This document shows positions 1 through 8,702 of a DNA stretch of 34,718 bases, piece by piece. The notes below the pieces were generated by a model. It was given only the letters and a program-made list of their open reading frames with translations, was not told the origin of the DNA and did not search any database. The stretch is taken from contig NZ_DATERI010000173.1 in NCBI RefSeq assembly GCF_035271705.1, positions 1 to 34,718 of the forward strand, written 5' to 3'. Within the stretch, counting starts at the first letter, position 1; every line of letters begins with the position of its first letter. Made by a program: the position numbers and the translations under genes. This stretch comes from Buttiauxella sp035271705. GTDB lineage: Bacteria; Pseudomonadota; Gammaproteobacteria; Enterobacterales; Enterobacteriaceae.

Positions 1-2
1 GT

Positions 3-575
3 CTCGAGAACGGTATTTCCTTAATAGTGGATGAAGCTTTTCTCGATTTTATCCCCACTGAGCCGGGCTTGATTCCTCAGCTTTCGAGCTTCCCCAATAT
101 TTATGTTTTGCGCTCCCTGACCAAGTTTTTTGCTATTGCCGGATTGCGCCTGGGTTATTTGGTCAGCGCCGATACAGCGACTGTTGGGCGCATTCGCGAA
201 CACCGGGAACCCTGGACGATTAACGCGTTTGCGGCTCTTGCCGGAGAGGTTATCCTGAATGACCGTGAGTATATCGAGGCGAGTTACCGTTGGTACAATA
301 CCGAACAACCCCGGCTTTTTAATAGTCTGAACGCATTGACAGGAGTAACGGTTTGGCCGCCGCGCGCGAACTATATTTTCCTGCGCTGTGACATCGCGGA
401 TCTGGAGTTACAAAAGGCGTTGTTGAAAGAGAACATCTTGATTCGCCATTGTGCCAATTATCCAGGGCTTGATGCGCGTTATTATCGGGTGGCAATCAAA
501 AGCCCGACGGATAACGACAAATTACTGGATGCGTTGCGGCGAGTGATTAGCAATAAAGTTGGTGCTGGCGAATAA
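3..575 (+). CDS. cobD: CobD, L-threonine-O-3-phosphate decarboxylase (C-terminal part, cut by window edge)
   Basis: PLP enzyme of the aminotransferase fold that decarboxylates L-threonine phosphate to (R)-1-amino-2-propanol phosphate, the linker that joins the corrin ring to the nucleotide loop of cobalamin. About 190 residues are visible in frame from base 3, roughly the second half of a protein of about 364. Seen: VDEAFLDF, the PLP-contacting aspartate region, and SLTKFFAIAGLRLGY, whose lysine would form the Schiff base with PLP. The C-terminal RANY and CANYPGLDARYYRVAI segments match my recollection of Salmonella CobD. There is no frameshift. The gene runs toward nadD and their 3' ends overlap by 29 bp. 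In Salmonella the divergent neighbour on the other side is cobC, which would lie left of this window. HisC-like aminotransferases share the fold, but these motifs fit CobD better. Confidence 0.88.
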   Translation, partial: LENGISLIVDEAFLDFIPTEPGLIPQLSSFPNIYVLRSLTKFFAIAGLRLGYLVSADTATVGRIREHREPWTINAFAALAGEVILNDREYIEASYRWYNTEQPRLFNSLNALTGVTVWPPRANYIFLRCDIADLELQKALLKENILIRHCANYPGLDARYYRVAIKSPTDNDKLLDALRRVISNKVGAGE

Positions 576-1200
576 ATTCAGCCACGGCCGGGGGGATCAG
601 GTCATCGCAAGGCAGATGCTGTTCTAAACGTTGGCGAATTTCGGTTGCCGAAATGTCATATAACGGTGTTTGTGCGAGGTATATTTTACCCGCAGGCTGC
701 GCATGAAGTTGCTCAACTGACGACGTCTGGTGGGCATCAAGCCATTGTTGTTCCGCAGGGGTATTCATCGTCAAAGAGTATCCCGGGCGCTGGCAAACCA
801 AGAGATGGCATAAAGTCAGCAGCGTTTCCCAGCGGTGCCAGCGTTGCAAGTTCAGCAAAGAATCCTGGCCAATGATAAATGCCAACGGCTGCGTAGTACC
901 GATTTCTGTTCGCAACTGCTCCAGCGTCTCAACGGTGTACGACGGAGTTTCACGTTGCAGTTCGCGGTCATCCAGATGAAACAGTGGTTTTTGCGCGATG
1001 GCGAGTTCGACCATCGCTCTGCGTTGTTGGCTATTCGCCAGTGGCTGGGGACGATGCGGCGGTACGTTATTTGGCATGATGGTGACGTGTTGCAATGCCA
1101 CTTGTTTTGCTAACGCTTCGACCGGTTTTAAATGCCCATAATGAATGGGATCGAATGTCCCGCCATACAGGGCCGTTAAACGCGATGTACTGTTAGCCAT
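547..1200 (-). CDS. nadD: NadD, nicotinate-mononucleotide adenylyltransferase
   Basis: Transfers AMP from ATP to nicotinate mononucleotide to give deamido-NAD, the shared step of de novo and Preiss-Handler NAD synthesis in the cytosol. The protein is 217 residues, against 213 in E. coli. The nucleotidyltransferase signature GGTFDPIHYGHL (residues 13-24) contains the H-x-G-H ATP-binding motif. The C-terminal ISATEIRQRL is the second nucleotide-binding motif. An upstream in-frame extension to 1278 exists, but I chose the ATG at 1200: it begins just before the conserved strand and overlaps the holA stop by 8 bp, as expected of coupled genes. It is the last gene of the leuS-lptE-holA-nadD run. 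Its 3' end overlaps that of cobD on the opposite strand. Confidence 0.96.
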   Translation of the reverse strand: MANSTSRLTALYGGTFDPIHYGHLKPVEALAKQVALQHVTIMPNNVPPHRPQPLANSQQRRAMVELAIAQKPLFHLDDRELQRETPSYTVETLEQLRTEIGTTQPLAFIIGQDSLLNLQRWHRWETLLTLCHLLVCQRPGYSLTMNTPAEQQWLDAHQTSSVEQLHAQPAGKIYLAQTPLYDISATEIRQRLEQHLPCDDLIPPAVAEFIRQHQLYC

Positions 1201-2224
1201 GAGTGAAAATTTCCGGCAGGGCTTTATGACACAGCAGCAGCGAAAGCCCTTCCAGCTCAGCCCATACCGATTGCCCATAATCTTGCTTGAGCGTCAGTTC
1301 GATTTGGCTAAGCAAACGAACCGCCTGATAAAGCTGGTCTGCAGATAAGCGATTAAGCGCGTCAGTCACCAGGGCACGGCGATTTTGCCACACGCGTTGC
1401 TGGTCAAATAAAGTCCGCAGCGGGGTGTTTTCTGACTGGCGTTTGAGGTTTACCAGTTGTAGCAATTCGCGTTGCAGCGTACGCAGTAAAATAACCGGTT
1501 CGCTGGCCTCCAGCCTTAACTGTTGAAGGATATGCAATGCGCGTTTACTTTTGCCCGCCAAAATCGCATCAACCCAATGGAAAGGGGTGAAGTGCGCCGC
1601 ATCGTTAACCGCTTGCTCGACCCGAGGCAGCGTAAGCTTGCCATCTGGCCATATTAGCGATAAGCGCTCCAGCGCTTGCGATAGCGCCAACAAGTTGCCT
1701 TCGTAGCAATAACACAGCAGCTGATTAGCTGCGTCATCAAGCGTCAGGTTCATCTGCTTCGCACGTTGTGCAACCCAGCGCGGCAGTTGAGCTTGCTCTG
1801 GCGTCTGGCAAGTCACAATGACACTGCGATCGGCTAGTTTTCCTAGCCATGCAGCATTTTCCTGCGCTTTGGTGAATTTGTTACCCCGCACCAACAGCAG
1901 AATATCGTCGTGCAGCAGAGACACCAACGTTTCGAACTGCGCATTGATGGCAGCATTTGGCCCATTTTCTGGCAACAGTAGCAGGAGAGTCTGGCGGCTG
2001 GCGAACAGGCTTAACGCCTGGCAAATTGAGAACAGATCTTGCCAGTCGGTACTGGTGTCAATCTGAACGGTGTGATGTTCTTCAAAGCCCTGGGTGCTCG
2101 CCGTCTGGCGAATCGTATCCTGGCTTTCCTGAAGTAATAGCGGATCGTTTCCGAGTAACAAATACGCCGCGCGCAGCCCGTCACTGAGCTGCGCGCGAAG
2201 TTGTTCAGGGTACAACCGAATCAT
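1193..2224 (-). CDS. holA: HolA, DNA polymerase III delta subunit
   Basis: The delta subunit of the clamp loader, which opens the beta sliding-clamp ring so that it can be loaded on primed DNA. It is 343 residues, the same length as I recall for E. coli. Full-length similarity is clear from the N-terminal MIRLYPEQLRAQLSDGL through the AAA-fold core (LLLGNDPLLLQES near residue 22) to the C-terminal collar domain with LKQDYGQSVW. Its start overlaps the lptE stop in an ATGA (2221-2224), and its own stop overlaps the nadD start, so translation along lptE-holA-nadD is probably coupled. Nothing unusual was seen. Confidence 0.96.
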   Translation of the reverse strand: MIRLYPEQLRAQLSDGLRAAYLLLGNDPLLLQESQDTIRQTASTQGFEEHHTVQIDTSTDWQDLFSICQALSLFASRQTLLLLLPENGPNAAINAQFETLVSLLHDDILLLVRGNKFTKAQENAAWLGKLADRSVIVTCQTPEQAQLPRWVAQRAKQMNLTLDDAANQLLCYCYEGNLLALSQALERLSLIWPDGKLTLPRVEQAVNDAAHFTPFHWVDAILAGKSKRALHILQQLRLEASEPVILLRTLQRELLQLVNLKRQSENTPLRTLFDQQRVWQNRRALVTDALNRLSADQLYQAVRLLSQIELTLKQDYGQSVWAELEGLSLLLCHKALPEIFTHG

Positions 2225-2844
2225 TGGCTGCCAGACGTGGCCGATAGCGTGGTCGACGTACGGCTTGTTGATGTTGCTGGAGTCGTCGTCGTGCCAGTCA
2301 CCGGTTTCTCGGCTTCTTTAGCTTTAGCGTCTTCAATTTCAGCCGCATGTACCGTCATCAGCTTACGAATAAGTTGTTGTGCGGCAGAAACGTACATCTC
2401 TTTGACCAGCAAATCTTTCTCGGCATCTTTTGCCAGTGCCGTCAGTGGGTTATCAAAGTAGGATTTATACACTTTGACATTGATTGGGTAGATATCCTCG
2501 CCTGGAACCAACAGTTGTGCTGAAACCGTCATGACCATTTGATACTCCGCTGTACGCCCATCCTGGAAGATGGATGCGGTATCCTCGGCCCTGGAACTAC
2601 CCAACAAACGAAGGGAAGGAATATCCTTGCGAACACCCGTACCGGTATCCTCCACGAGCGTGACGCCGTTCAGACGCAACTGAGAGCGAACTTCACGCGC
2701 CAACGGGCCGTTTGGATCACCAGAGTTCAGGATCAACGTTTTCATTTGATTCGGAACTTGTGTGGTGCCATGTAGGCGAAAACCACACCCAGCGGTGACA
2801 AGCACCGCCAAAGTAACTAACAAGGTGATAAAGGGATGTCGCAC
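2221..2844 (-). CDS. lptE: LptE, LPS-assembly outer-membrane lipoprotein
   Basis: Lipoprotein that plugs and helps assemble the LptD barrel, the outer-membrane translocon for lipopolysaccharide. The protein is 207 residues. A lipoprotein signal peptide ends in the lipobox VTAGC, with the lipidated cysteine at residue 20. Conserved segments include LRLNGV, the SGDPNGPL region and AEYQMVMTVSAQLLVPGEDI. The C-terminus is a low-complexity Thr/Ser/Ala tail slightly longer than in E. coli (193 residues from memory). The start codon is GTG, preceded by a strong AGGAGG ribosome-binding site about 4 nt upstream. It lies 14 bp after leuS and overlaps holA by 4 bp. Older name: rlpB. Confidence 0.95.
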   Translation of the reverse strand: MRHPFITLLVTLAVLVTAGCGFRLHGTTQVPNQMKTLILNSGDPNGPLAREVRSQLRLNGVTLVEDTGTGVRKDIPSLRLLGSSRAEDTASIFQDGRTAEYQMVMTVSAQLLVPGEDIYPINVKVYKSYFDNPLTALAKDAEKDLLVKEMYVSAAQQLIRKLMTVHAAEIEDAKAKEAEKPVTGTTTTPATSTSRTSTTLSATSGSQ

Positions 2845-2858
2845 GGTTCCTCCTGCGC

Positions 2859-5441
2859 TTAGCCCACAACCAGGTTGAGCAGTTTGCCCGGAACGTAAAT
2901 CACTTTACGTACGGTCACACCCTCAAGATATTTCGCAACCAGATGTTCCTGACCTGCGCGTTCTTGCACTTGTTCTTGCGTCGCATCAGCTGGAACAATG
3001 ATTTTGCCACGCACTTTACCGTTCACTTGCACCACAACCAGCAGTGAGTCTTCAACCATCGCCGATTCATCAGCCTGTGGCCATGGCGCGTTGTCGACAT
3101 CACCTTCACCGCCCAGAGACTGCCACATATCGAAGCAAGCGTGCGGGGTGAACGGATAAAGCATACGAACCACGGCTAACAGCGCTTCGTTCAACAGAGC
3201 GCGGTCTTGCAAGCCATCCTGCGGTGCTTTCGCCAGTTTGTTCATCAATTCCATGATGGCAGCGATCGCGGTGTTAAAGGTCTGACGACGACCAATATCA
3301 TCGGTCACTTTCGCGATGGTTTTGTGAACATCACGACGTAATGCTTTTTGATCTTCGCTCAGTGCTGCGATATCAAGCTCAGGTGCTGCACCGCGGCTGG
3401 TGTGCTCGTAGGCCAGTCTCCAGACACGTTTCAGGAAGCGGTTTGCCCCTTCAACGCCTGATTCCTGCCATTCCAGCGTCATATCGGCAGGAGAAGCAAA
3501 CATCATAAACAAGCGAACGGTGTCTGCGCCGTAACGTTCAACCATCACTTGCGGGTCAATGCCGTTGTTTTTCGACTTCGACATTTTGCTCATGCCAGCA
3601 TAGACCAGTTCATTGCCCTGTGCGTCGCAGGCTTTGATAATACGGCCTTTCTCGTCACGTTCTACAATCGCTTCAGCAGGGGAAACCCAGTTACGCTCAC
3701 CGTTAACACCGGTGTAATAGAACGCGTCCGCCAGAACCATACCTTGACACAGCAGCTGTTTGGCAGGCTCGTTAGAGGTCACCATGCCTGCATCGCGCAT
3801 CAGTTTGTGGAAGAAGCGGAAGTAAAGCAGGTGCATGATGGCGTGTTCAATACCACCAATGTAAATATCAACCGGCAACCAGTAGTTAGCTGCTTTGGAG
3901 TCCAGCATCCCTTTGTCGTACTGCGGGCAGGTGTAACGCGCGTAGTACCAGGACGATTCCATGAAGGTGTCGAAGGTGTCAGTTTCACGCAGCGCAGGCA
4001 TGCCATTAACGGTGGTTTTTGCCCACTCAGGATTGGCTTTAATTGGGCTGGTGATACCGTCCATGACCACATCTTCTGGCAGGATAACCGGCAGTTGGTC
4101 TTCTGGGGTTGGCATCACAGTACCATCTTCCAGAGTGACCATAGGAATTGGCGCACCCCAGTAACGCTGACGGGAAACCCCCCAGTCGCGCAGACGATAG
4201 TTAACTTTGCGCTCGCCTACACCTTTTGCTGCCAGTTTGTCGGCAATCGCGTTAAACGCATTCTGGAAGTCCAGACCGTCGAACTCGCCTGAGTTAAACA
4301 GCGCGCCTTTCTCGGTCATCGCTGCTGCTGACAAATCTGGCTCGCTACCATCGGCATTCAGAATCACAGGTTTGATTTGCAGACCGTATTTCGTCGCAAA
4401 TTCCCAGTCACGTTGATCGTGGCCAGGAACCGCCATTACCGCACCGGTGCCGTATTCCATCAACACAAAGTTTGCCACCCAAACCGGGACAGATTCGCCA
4501 GTCAGTGGGTGAATAGCGTTAACACCAGTGGCAACGCCTTTTTTCTCCATAGTTGCCATTTCAGCTTCAGCAACTTTGGTATTACGGCACTCATCAATGA
4601 ATTCAAGCAGTTCAGGATTGTTCACCGCCGCTTGTTGTGCGATTGGGTGACCTGCTGCAACCGCCAGATAAGTCACACCCATAAAGGTGTCCGGGCGAGT
4701 GGTGTAAACCGTCAGTTTCTCAGCACTGTTTTCAACGTCAAAAGTGATCTCTACACCTTCTGAACGGCCAATCCAGTTACGCTGCATGGTTTTGACCTGT
4801 TCAGGCCAATGGTCCAGCGTATCCAGATCATTCAACAGTTCGTCAGCGTAAGCGGTGATTTTGATAAACCACTGTGGGATCTCTTTACGCTCAACTTTGG
4901 AATCACAACGCCAGCAGCAACCGTCAATGACCTGTTCGTTTGCCAGAACAGTCTGGTCATTCGGACACCAGTTGACCGCAGAAGTCTTTTTGTAAACCAG
5001 ACCTTTGGTGTACAGCTGAGTGAAGAACTGCTGTTCCCAACGGTAGTATTCTGGGGTACAGGTCGCCAGCTCGCGGCTCCAGTCATAGCCAAAGCCCAGC
5101 GTTTTGAGCTGGTTCTTCATGTAGTTGATATTGTCGTAAGTCCACGGCGCAGGTGCGGTGTTATTTTTTACCGCCGCTCCTTCAGCGGGCAGACCGAACG
5201 CATCCCAGCCGATCGGCTGAAGAACATTTTTGCCCAGCATGCGCTGATAACGCGCGATAACGTCACCGATGGTGTAGTTACGAACGTGGCCCATGTGTAG
5301 TCGGCCAGAAGGATAGGGTAGCATCGAGAGGCAGTAATACTTCTCTTTGCCTTCGTCTTCGGTTACTTCAAAAGTACGCTTCTCTTGCCAGTGAAGCTGT
5401 ACGTTGGATTCTATCTCTTCCGGGCGATATTGCTCTTGCAT
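2859..5441 (-). CDS. leuS: LeuS, leucyl-tRNA synthetase
   Basis: Class I aminoacyl-tRNA synthetase charging tRNA-Leu. The 860 residues equal the E. coli length. Seen: the HIGH-type motif HMGH (residues 49-52) in PYPSGRLHMGHVRNY; the zinc-type cysteines CWRC; the CP1 editing domain with TTRPDTFMGVTYLAV and the GTGAVMAVPGHDQRD editing-site aspartate; and the KMSKS loop (MSKMSKSKNNG) near residue 620. The C-terminal anticodon-binding and C-terminal domains are intact. It heads the leftward leuS-lptE-holA-nadD run and is divergent from ybeL across about 250 bp. Its tRNA partner of the UAG type is encoded elsewhere in the window (18710-18794). Confidence 0.98.
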   Translation of the reverse strand: MQEQYRPEEIESNVQLHWQEKRTFEVTEDEGKEKYYCLSMLPYPSGRLHMGHVRNYTIGDVIARYQRMLGKNVLQPIGWDAFGLPAEGAAVKNNTAPAPWTYDNINYMKNQLKTLGFGYDWSRELATCTPEYYRWEQQFFTQLYTKGLVYKKTSAVNWCPNDQTVLANEQVIDGCCWRCDSKVERKEIPQWFIKITAYADELLNDLDTLDHWPEQVKTMQRNWIGRSEGVEITFDVENSAEKLTVYTTRPDTFMGVTYLAVAAGHPIAQQAAVNNPELLEFIDECRNTKVAEAEMATMEKKGVATGVNAIHPLTGESVPVWVANFVLMEYGTGAVMAVPGHDQRDWEFATKYGLQIKPVILNADGSEPDLSAAAMTEKGALFNSGEFDGLDFQNAFNAIADKLAAKGVGERKVNYRLRDWGVSRQRYWGAPIPMVTLEDGTVMPTPEDQLPVILPEDVVMDGITSPIKANPEWAKTTVNGMPALRETDTFDTFMESSWYYARYTCPQYDKGMLDSKAANYWLPVDIYIGGIEHAIMHLLYFRFFHKLMRDAGMVTSNEPAKQLLCQGMVLADAFYYTGVNGERNWVSPAEAIVERDEKGRIIKACDAQGNELVYAGMSKMSKSKNNGIDPQVMVERYGADTVRLFMMFASPADMTLEWQESGVEGANRFLKRVWRLAYEHTSRGAAPELDIAALSEDQKALRRDVHKTIAKVTDDIGRRQTFNTAIAAIMELMNKLAKAPQDGLQDRALLNEALLAVVRMLYPFTPHACFDMWQSLGGEGDVDNAPWPQADESAMVEDSLLVVVQVNGKVRGKIIVPADATQEQVQERAGQEHLVAKYLEGVTVRKVIYVPGKLLNLVVG

Positions 5442-5692
5442 GGCAGCCAGTGGTCCTGTGATGAAAGACAGCTACAGGTTGTAGCTTTAACTATTAATTT
5501 CAGATCGGCATAGCATAGCCGATAAGAGTGTCGCAAAACAGCCTTTCAACAGTTGCCGTGTCCATTTCTCATTTGCAGTTATTTACGCGGCATGTGGGCA
5601 AACTAACAAAGAGGTCGCCGATTAAGGTCTACTATTTAGAGTAGGTTACATCAACCTGAATGCAGCAAACTCTTCAAGGAGGCAAGCAGACG

Positions 5693-6175
5693 ATGAACAA
5701 GGTTGCTCAATTTTACCGTGAACTGGTGGCCTCACTCACCGAGCGGTTACGCAGTGGAGAGCGTGATATTGACGAACTCGTCGACAGTGCACGCAAACGC
5801 ATGAACGAAACCGGGGAGTTGACCCGGACCGAAGTTGAAGAAGTCACACGCGCAGTCCGCCGTGATTTGGAAGAGTTTGCTCGTAGCTATAACGAAAGTC
5901 AGAACGCATTTACCGACAGTGTTTTCATGCGCGTCATTAAGGAGAGTCTCTGGCAGGAGCTGGCGGACATCACCGACAAAACACAGTTGGAATGGCGTGA
6001 AGTTTTCCAGGACCTCAACCATCACGGAGTTTATCATAGTGGTGAAGTGGTTGGGCTTGGGAACCTGGTTTGTGAGAATTGCCATTTCCATCTGGCAATT
6101 TATACCCCGGAGCTACTGCCTGTTTGCCCGAAATGTGGGCATAACCAATTCAGCCGTAGACCATTTGAACCTTAA
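5693..6175 (+). CDS. ybeL: YbeL, zinc-ribbon protein of the DUF1451 type
   Basis: Protein of 160 residues, nearly identical to E. coli YbeL by memory; its function is not established. The N-terminal half is a charged helical region, probably coiled coil (repeated ERLRSGERDIDELV, TRTEVEEVTRAVRRDLEEF). The C-terminal half carries a zinc ribbon with two CxxC knuckles, CENC and CPKC, ending in FSRRPFEP. I chose the ATG at 5693, because an AAGGAGG ribosome-binding site (5676-5682) lies 10 nt before it and the conserved protein starts MNKVAQ. An ATG 33 bp upstream (5660) lacks such a site. The next gene, the dctP-like one, begins 24 bp downstream on the same strand, so they may share a transcript. 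Confidence 0.93.
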   Translation: MNKVAQFYRELVASLTERLRSGERDIDELVDSARKRMNETGELTRTEVEEVTRAVRRDLEEFARSYNESQNAFTDSVFMRVIKESLWQELADITDKTQLEWREVFQDLNHHGVYHSGEVVGLGNLVCENCHFHLAIYTPELLPVCPKCGHNQFSRRPFEP

Positions 6176-6199
6176 TTTTCACGACGCGAAGGAACCGCA

Positions 6200-7246
6200 A
6201 TGCAACGAACCCCTGTGGCCAGAACAATGCTGGCTGTCTTCCTCACCGCGCTGCTGATGCCCGCCACGGTATCGGCAGCTCAAATCCTGAAATATAGCGA
6301 CCATGAACCACTGGGCGGGATGCGTACCCGCTTCATCAAGAACGTCTTCTTTGCTGAAATTGAGAAGGAGTCGCACGGCCGGCTGAAAGTTGACTCTCAC
6401 TGGAACAGCGAACTGGCGCGTAGCTATGATGCTTTGGCTGTCGTAAAAGAAGGGAAGGTTGCTGATATGGCAATCGTGGTACCTGAATACACGGCGAAAG
6501 AATTCCCGTTGCAGCAGATTTTCAAAAGCTTCCCAGTCGGGCCAACGGGCGATAAACAGGTTGAGTTCTTCCGCAAGGCGTATGACACCATACCTGAATT
6601 CCAGGTTGAGTTAGCAAAGCAAAATGTAGTGAATATTTTCCTCGCGACCGGCTATCCCGTGGCATTTTTCAGTACCAAACCCTTGGATACATTAAGTGAT
6701 ATCAAAGGGACGAAGTGGCGTTCGGCAAGTTTCTGGCATCAGGATTTCTTGAAAAACACCGGAGCGACGCCCATTTCTATGCCGTGGGGTGAAGGGATTT
6801 ATGCTGCGCTTAAAGCTGGAAGCCTGGATGGGTTAATGGTCAACGTGGACAGTGGCTATGAACTCAACGTCCATAAAACAGCGTCTCATGTTTTAATCTC
6901 TAAAGACCTGTGGCTTGGGCACGTTTATCCGCTGGTGATGAATAAAAATACCTGGGACAAGCTTGCCGCCGAGGATAAACAGGCGATTCAGCGAGCTGCA
7001 ATCAAAGCTTATCAAACTCTGGGTTCGGTAATGGACAGCAGTTTTGGCACGATGGTGAGTGAATTAAGTAAAAATGGCGTGCAAATCCGCCAGCTAAGTT
7101 CTGATGAAGTCGCTCATTGGGAAACCACCACCCATTACCAGCAAGTGCAGGAAAAGTGGGTCAAAGAACAAGAGAACAAAGGCGTGAAAGAGGCTGGGGC
7201 GACGATGGAAAAAGTTACCGTGCTGATGAAAGAAACCATGAAGTAA
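6200..7246 (+). CDS. Orphan TRAP-transporter periplasmic solute-binding protein, DctP family
   Basis: Protein of 348 residues with a Sec signal peptide (hydrophobic residues 10-26, cleavage probably after the VSA/SAA near residue 26-27). The mature part resembles DctP/TeaA-like TRAP binding proteins: an early DHEPLGG segment, DIKGTKWRSAS, where TRAP proteins place the arginine that grips the substrate carboxylate, then PISMPWGEGIYAALKAGSLDGLMVN and a basic C-terminal helix. Members bind carboxylates (C4-dicarboxylates, sialate, ectoine and others); the ligand here cannot be told. TRAP systems also need DctQ and DctM membrane subunits, and neither is adjacent: ybeL is upstream and gltL is convergent downstream. 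It could serve a membrane partner elsewhere or act as a sensor ligand carrier. It occupies the position between ybeL and gltL where E. coli K-12 has rihA, hscC and other genes. A GAAGGAA site precedes the ATG. Confidence 0.82.
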   Translation: MQRTPVARTMLAVFLTALLMPATVSAAQILKYSDHEPLGGMRTRFIKNVFFAEIEKESHGRLKVDSHWNSELARSYDALAVVKEGKVADMAIVVPEYTAKEFPLQQIFKSFPVGPTGDKQVEFFRKAYDTIPEFQVELAKQNVVNIFLATGYPVAFFSTKPLDTLSDIKGTKWRSASFWHQDFLKNTGATPISMPWGEGIYAALKAGSLDGLMVNVDSGYELNVHKTASHVLISKDLWLGHVYPLVMNKNTWDKLAAEDKQAIQRAAIKAYQTLGSVMDSSFGTMVSELSKNGVQIRQLSSDEVAHWETTTHYQQVQEKWVKEQENKGVKEAGATMEKVTVLMKETMK

Positions 7247-7260
7247 ACATGCCGGTAGTC

Positions 7261-7297
7261 ATGCCTGCACAATCTCAAAAGGGTGTGCAGGCATTTC
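7261..7297 (+). terminator. Hairpin between dctP-like gene and gltL, probable terminator
   Basis: A perfect 10-bp inverted repeat (7261-7270 with 7285-7294, 14-nt loop) starts 15 bp after the dctP-like stop and is followed by TTTC on the plus strand. On the minus strand there is no T run, so it most likely ends the ybeL-dctP transcript rather than gltIJKL. The short T run makes efficiency uncertain. Confidence 0.5.
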
Positions 7298-7302
7298 TAC
7301 GA

Positions 7303-8028
7303 TTAGTGCAGGATTTTTGCCAGGAAGTCTTTCGCACGCTCAGACTGTGGATTGTTGAAGAAGTCCTCTTTGTTCGAATCTTCGACAATCTTCCCTTCAT
7401 CCATGAAAATAACGCGGTTTGCCACTTTACGAGCAAAGCCCATTTCATGCGTGACTACCATCATGGTCATCCCTTCGTTTGCCAGCTCGACCATCACGTC
7501 CAGCACTTCGTTGATCATTTCAGGATCAAGTGCTGAGGTGGGTTCGTCAAACAGCATTGCCACCGGATCCATACACAACGCGCGCGCAATGGCGACACGC
7601 TGCTGCTGGCCACCGGAAAGCTGCGCCGGAAACTTATCTGCATGCGCAGTTAGCCCAACGCGCTCAAGCAATTTAAGCCCTTTTTTACGCGACTCTTCCG
7701 GGTTGCGTTTGAGCACTTTAACTTGTGCCAGCGTCAGGTTCTCAATAATTGACAGATGCGGGAAAAGCTCAAAGTGTTGGAATACCATTCCGACGTGAGA
7801 GCGCAATTCAGCCAGATTGGTTTTCTTGTTGTTCACTTGCGTACCGTTGACAACAATCTCGCCTTTTTGCACGGGCTCCAGACCGTTTACGGTTTTAATC
7901 AGTGTTGATTTACCGGAGCCGGATGGCCCACAAACCACCACCACTTCACCTTTATTCACTTCTGTTGAGCAGTCGGTTAGCACCTGAAAGTGACCATACC
8001 ATTTAGAAACATTTTTCAGGGAAATCAT
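7303..8028 (-). CDS. gltL: GltL, ATP-binding subunit of glutamate/aspartate ABC transporter
   Basis: Cytoplasmic ATPase of the GltIJKL importer for L-glutamate and L-aspartate. Its 241 residues match the E. coli length. Seen: Walker A GPSGSGKST (residues 34-42), the Q-loop region MVFQHFELFPHL, ABC signature LSGGQQQRVAIARAL, Walker B AMLFDEPTSALDP, and the switch histidine in MVVTHEMGF. It is the last gene of the operon; its ATG overlaps the gltK stop (ATGA, 8025-8028). The dctP-like gene converges on it from the other side. Confidence 0.96.
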   Translation of the reverse strand: MISLKNVSKWYGHFQVLTDCSTEVNKGEVVVVCGPSGSGKSTLIKTVNGLEPVQKGEIVVNGTQVNNKKTNLAELRSHVGMVFQHFELFPHLSIIENLTLAQVKVLKRNPEESRKKGLKLLERVGLTAHADKFPAQLSGGQQQRVAIARALCMDPVAMLFDEPTSALDPEMINEVLDVMVELANEGMTMMVVTHEMGFARKVANRVIFMDEGKIVEDSNKEDFFNNPQSERAKDFLAKILH

Positions 8029-8702
8029 GACACTGTCCTTTTCTTCAAGTATGTGACCAACAGCGAGGCACTAAGACTGATTGCGAAATATACCAGACCG
8101 GCAAAGAGAATCATCTCCACCTGGGTTCCGTCACGTTCACCAATGGTTGTCGCGGTACGGAAGAAGTCAGCCAGGCTCAAAACATACACCAGCGAAGTAT
8201 CCTGGAATAATACGATGCCCTGGGTTAACAGCAGTGGGACCATCGCACGGAATGCTTGTGGCAGGATAATCAATTTCATCGACTGCCAGTGCGTCATCCC
8301 GAGCGCAAGAGCCGCATAGGATTGCCCGCGTGAAATGCTCTGGATACCGGCACGAATGATCTCGGAATAGTAGGCGGCTTCAAACATCGAGAACGCGACT
8401 ATCGCCGAAATCAGGCGAATGTCCGTCTGGGGTGAAAGTCCTAACACTCTTTGTAAGAAACCGGGTACTACCAGATAGAACCACAGCAGCACCATGACCA
8501 GCGGAATTGAACGGAAAACGTTGACGTAGGCGCTTGCAAACCAGGCAATGGGCTTGATTGGCGACAGACGCATGACGGCGAGCAAGGTTCCCCACACAAT
8601 ACCGAATATAACCGCAGTAACCGTGATTTTCAGGGTGATAATCAATCCCTGGATCAGGTAAGGCATGGCGGGCAGAATCGAAGTCCAGTCAAAATCGTAC
8701 AT
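8025..8702 (-). CDS. gltK: GltK, permease subunit of glutamate/aspartate ABC transporter
   Basis: Inner-membrane permease half of GltIJKL, 225 residues, of the HisM/polar amino-acid type with several hydrophobic segments. The EAA-type loop that docks on the ATPase is visible as AALALGMTHWQSMKLIILPQAFR. It is almost collinear with my memory of E. coli GltK (224 residues), differing mostly near the N-terminus. Its start shares one base with the gltJ stop (TAATG at 8702), and its stop overlaps gltL, so the three genes are translationally tight. Confidence 0.95.
   Translation of the reverse strand: MYDFDWTSILPAMPYLIQGLIITLKITVTAVIFGIVWGTLLAVMRLSPIKPIAWFASAYVNVFRSIPLVMVLLWFYLVVPGFLQRVLGLSPQTDIRLISAIVAFSMFEAAYYSEIIRAGIQSISRGQSYAALALGMTHWQSMKLIILPQAFRAMVPLLLTQGIVLFQDTSLVYVLSLADFFRTATTIGERDGTQVEMILFAGLVYFAISLSASLLVTYLKKRTVS

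Noticed and set aside
3549..4292. A 247-codon open frame on the plus strand opposite leuS
   Set aside because: It lies fully within leuS on the other strand, mirrors its codons and has no ribosome-binding site or family resemblance.
6200..7246. Dct-like gene as a pseudogene remnant of a TRAP operon
   Set aside because: The frame is complete, with signal peptide, usual length, a ribosome-binding site and intact substrate-arginine region.
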